From Pseudomonas sp. DG56-2 (GTDB lineage Bacteria; Pseudomonadota; Gammaproteobacteria; Pseudomonadales; Pseudomonadaceae), in contig NZ_CP032311.1 of the NCBI RefSeq assembly GCF_004803755.1, positions 2,124,501 through 2,188,500 on the forward strand: DNA of 64,000 bases, read 5' to 3'. The translations under genes were made by a program, and so were the position numbers. Below are positions 62,068-64,000 of this stretch, one piece after another. Positions within the stretch are counted from its first letter, which is position 1, and each line of letters starts with the position of its first letter. The notes under the pieces were generated by a model. The model did not search any database. It was given only the letters and a program-made list of their open reading frames with translations, and had not been told where the DNA came from.

Positions 62068-62724
62068 ATGGCACTTACCCGCGAACAAATGGCCCAGCGC
62101 GTCGCCCGCGAACTCCAGGACGGCTTCTACGTCAACCTTGGCATCGGCATCCCGACCCTGGTGGCCAACTACGTCCCAGCGGACATGGATGTAATGCTGC
62201 AATCGGAAAACGGCCTGCTGGGCATGGGCGAATTCCCGACCGAAGCGCAGCTTGATGCCGACATGATCAACGCCGGCAAACAGACCGTGACTGCGCGTGT
62301 CGGAGCATCGATTTTCAATTCTGCCGAATCCTTCGCCATGATCCGCGGCGGTCATGTCGACCTCACCGTGCTGGGCGCTTTCGAGGTAGATGTGGAAGGC
62401 AACATCGCCTCCTGGATGATCCCCGGCAAGCTGGTCAAGGGCATGGGCGGCGCCATGGACCTGGTGGCCGGTGCCGACAACATCATCGTCACCATGACTC
62501 ACGCTTCCAAGGACGGCGAGTCCAAGCTGCTACCTCGGTGCAGCTTGCCGCTGACCGGTGCAGGCTGCATCCGCAAGGTACTGACTGACCTTGCCTACCT
62601 GGAAATCGAAAACGGCGCGTTCATCCTGCGCGAGACCGCTCCTGGGGTGACGGTTGAAGAAATCATCGAGAAAACCGCCGGCAAGTTGATCGTGCCGGAT
62701 GATGTGAAAGAGATGACGTTCTGA
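62068..62724 (+). CDS. atoA: 3-oxoacid CoA-transferase subunit B (AtoA/ScoB-like)
   Basis: A 218-residue beta subunit. The catalytic Glu lies in QSENGLLGMGEFP near 50, following FYVNLGIGIPTLVANYVPAD. Also seen are SAESFAMIRGGHVDLTVLGA and GAFEVDVEGNIASWMIPGKL-type sequence. Length and motif spacing are canonical for ScoB/AtoA. AAAGAGATACTGACC precedes the ATG. With subunit A it forms acetoacetyl-CoA or similar, which thiolase can then split to acetyl-CoA. A large REP-type hairpin separates it from the transporter gene. Confidence 0.93.
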   Translation: MALTREQMAQRVARELQDGFYVNLGIGIPTLVANYVPADMDVMLQSENGLLGMGEFPTEAQLDADMINAGKQTVTARVGASIFNSAESFAMIRGGHVDLTVLGAFEVDVEGNIASWMIPGKLVKGMGGAMDLVAGADNIIVTMTHASKDGESKLLPRCSLPLTGAGCIRKVLTDLAYLEIENGAFILRETAPGVTVEEIIEKTAGKLIVPDDVKEMTF

Positions 62725-62751
62725 CCTGACGTTTCACTGTTTTTGCAGGCT

Positions 62752-62825
62752 CTATCGCCGGCAAGGCCGGCTCCGACAGACGAACCACGCATTCCTCTGT
62801 CGGAGTCGGCCTTGTCGGCGATAGG
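62752..62825. repeat. REP-type inverted repeat pair (REPIN-like)
   Basis: CTATCGCCGGCAAGGCCGGC followed by TCCGACAGA pairs with TCTGTCGGAGTCGGCCTTGT then CGGCGATAG, giving two arms of about 29 bases with few mismatches around a 16-base spacer. The core 'GCCGGCAAGGCCGGCTCC' type is a common Pseudomonas REP. Placed between atoA and atoE, it may stabilise the upstream mRNA or dampen expression of the transporter. Confidence 0.75.
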
Positions 62826-62867
62826 GCCCTTCAGTCGTTCTGATAAAACCAACAAAAGGAATACCCT

Positions 62868-64000
62868 GTGGCCGCTGATATTCAAGACAGCCGCTCTGCG
62901 CGCTTTGCCTTGCGCTGTTCAAACTGGGCTGAACGCTGGTTCCCCGATTCCTGGGTGTTCGCCGCCCTGGCAGTGGTACTGGTTTCTGTCGCCGCCCTGG
63001 CAATGGGCGCCAAGCCCACCGATACCGCCAAGGCTTTTGGCGACGGTTTCTGGAGCTTGATTCCGTTCACCATGCAAATGGCCTTCGTGGTGATTGGCGG
63101 CTATGTGGTGGCCAGCTCGCCACCTGCGGTGAAACTCATCGACCGTCTGGCGCGCATCCCGAAAAACGGCCGCTCGGCAGTGTGCTGGGTGGCGCTGATT
63201 TCGATGCTGGCCTCGTTGCTCAACTGGGGCCTGTCGCTGGTGTTTGGTGGCTTGTTGGTGCGGGCATTGGCGCGTCGTGCCGACTTGCGCATGGACTACC
63301 GTGCTGCCGGTGCTGCCGCCTACCTGGGTTTAGGGGCGGTGTGGGCGCTGGGGCTTTCCTCTTCGGCAGCGCAGTTGCAGGCCAACCCGGCCAGCCTGCC
63401 GCCCTCGATCCTGGCAATCACCGGGGTGATCCCGTTCACCGAAACCATTTTCCTCTGGCAGTCGGGTGTGATGCTGGCGGCGCTGGTGGTGGTTTCACTG
63501 GTGGTGGCGTATGCCACGGCGCCAGGGCCGACCAGCGCTCGTAGCGCTGAAGACTGTGGCGTTGATCCAAGTTTTTCGGCGCCACCCACGCCTGAGCGTA
63601 CCCGCCCGGGTGAATGGTTGGAGTACAGCCCGATTCTGATTCTGCTATTGGTGGCGCTGGCGGCCGGGTGGCTGTACAACGAATTCAGCACCAAGCCTGC
63701 GATAACCGCCATCTCCGGGCTGAACACCTACAACCTGTTGTTCATCATGCTGGGTGCCTTGCTGCACTGGCGCCCACGCAGCTTCCTCGATGCAGTGACC
63801 CGCGCGGTACCGACCACCACCGGAGTATTGATCCAATTTCCGCTGTATGGCTCGATTGCGGCGATCCTCACCCAAGTTCAGGGCGTTGATGCGCAAACCT
63901 TGGCCCACCACATCTCGACCTTCTTCGTGCAAATCGCCTCTCACGACACCTACGCGGTGTTGATGGGCGTGTATTCGGCGGTACTGGGCTTCTTCATTCC
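62868..64000 (+). CDS. atoE: Short-chain fatty acid transporter (AtoE family), 3' end cut by window
   Basis: The frame begins at GTG 62868 with AAAAGGA eight bases upstream and runs open to the window edge (377 codons). It starts ADIQDSRSARFALRCSNWAE then RWFPDSWVFAALAVVLVSVA. Many membrane segments follow. The AtoE hallmarks are FGDGFWSLIPFTMQMAFVVI, CWVALISMLASLLNWGLSLV, and later LIQFPLYGSIAAILTQVQGV. AtoE-type proteins import acetoacetate, butyrate and similar acids. Third gene after the CoA-transferase subunits, fitting uptake and activation of the same acids. The C-terminus (about 90 residues by family length) lies outside. Confidence 0.92.
   Translation, partial: MAADIQDSRSARFALRCSNWAERWFPDSWVFAALAVVLVSVAALAMGAKPTDTAKAFGDGFWSLIPFTMQMAFVVIGGYVVASSPPAVKLIDRLARIPKNGRSAVCWVALISMLASLLNWGLSLVFGGLLVRALARRADLRMDYRAAGAAAYLGLGAVWALGLSSSAAQLQANPASLPPSILAITGVIPFTETIFLWQSGVMLAALVVVSLVVAYATAPGPTSARSAEDCGVDPSFSAPPTPERTRPGEWLEYSPILILLLVALAAGWLYNEFSTKPAITAISGLNTYNLLFIMLGALLHWRPRSFLDAVTRAVPTTTGVLIQFPLYGSIAAILTQVQGVDAQTLAHHISTFFVQIASHDTYAVLMGVYSAVLGFFI

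Overview
The window looks like chromosome from a Pseudomonas of the fluorescens/putida lineage. This rests on an HSI-II-like type VI secretion system (T6SS), Pseudomonas small-protein families starting MLKIVPDPP, REP-type hairpins and fairly high GC in the core genes. It opens inside a umuC-type polymerase gene and closes inside an atoE-type transporter gene. No rRNA gene, intact tRNA or CRISPR array was seen.

Region 1 (1-7.6 kb) is accessory and partly decayed. It holds the end of umuC, two small genes on the minus strand (one secreted), and a tRNA 3' fragment beside a truncated, frameshifted tyrosine integrase. A graveyard follows: a shortened phage tail chaperone, a decayed family-7 polysaccharide lyase and a collapsed cytosine-5 methyltransferase. 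Small zinc-ribbon and other short genes and a VOC-family gene lie among them. I read 3.0 to about 6.7 kb as an old prophage or integrative element.

Region 2 (7.8-15 kb) is ordinary chromosome: a LysE exporter, a Qnr-type pentapeptide-repeat protein, a very large CheB-CheR-PAS-kinase-receiver hybrid, a Nudix hydrolase and a GNAT acetyltransferase.

Region 3 (15.2-43.4 kb) is a T6SS in one direction: tssA-B-C-E-F-G-clpV, a sigma-54 activator, a 46-residue lipoprotein gene too short for most gene finders, fha-tssJ-K-L-M, and a PP2C phosphatase/kinase pair. A cargo module follows: vgrG, a DUF4123 adaptor and a LysM-headed putative effector. Facing it are two tandem lipoprotein genes with formylglycine-generating-enzyme-like folds that lack the catalytic cysteine pair; they are good candidates for immunity proteins. 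No hcp and no PAAR gene is present.

Region 4 (43.4-49.6 kb) has a structured leader RNA with small DUF3077-like genes, then a PAS-LuxR regulator divergent from a thiolase / acyl-CoA ligase / MHS-type transporter operon.

Region 5 (49.8-55.6 kb) is one 1,947-codon gene. It fuses two alpha/beta-hydrolase domains, the second with a complete Ser-Asp-His set, to a caspase-like CHAT protease domain with its His-Cys pair. This is the most unusual gene in the window and could be a self-contained protease/lipase stress or defence protein.

Region 6 (55.6-64 kb) holds a dCache chemoreceptor, an APC-type permease with two TGTC-N-GACA palindromes upstream, an aldo/keto reductase with a LysR regulator, and a divergent CoA-transferase (two subunits) plus short-chain fatty-acid transporter operon for acetoacetate or short-chain acid use.
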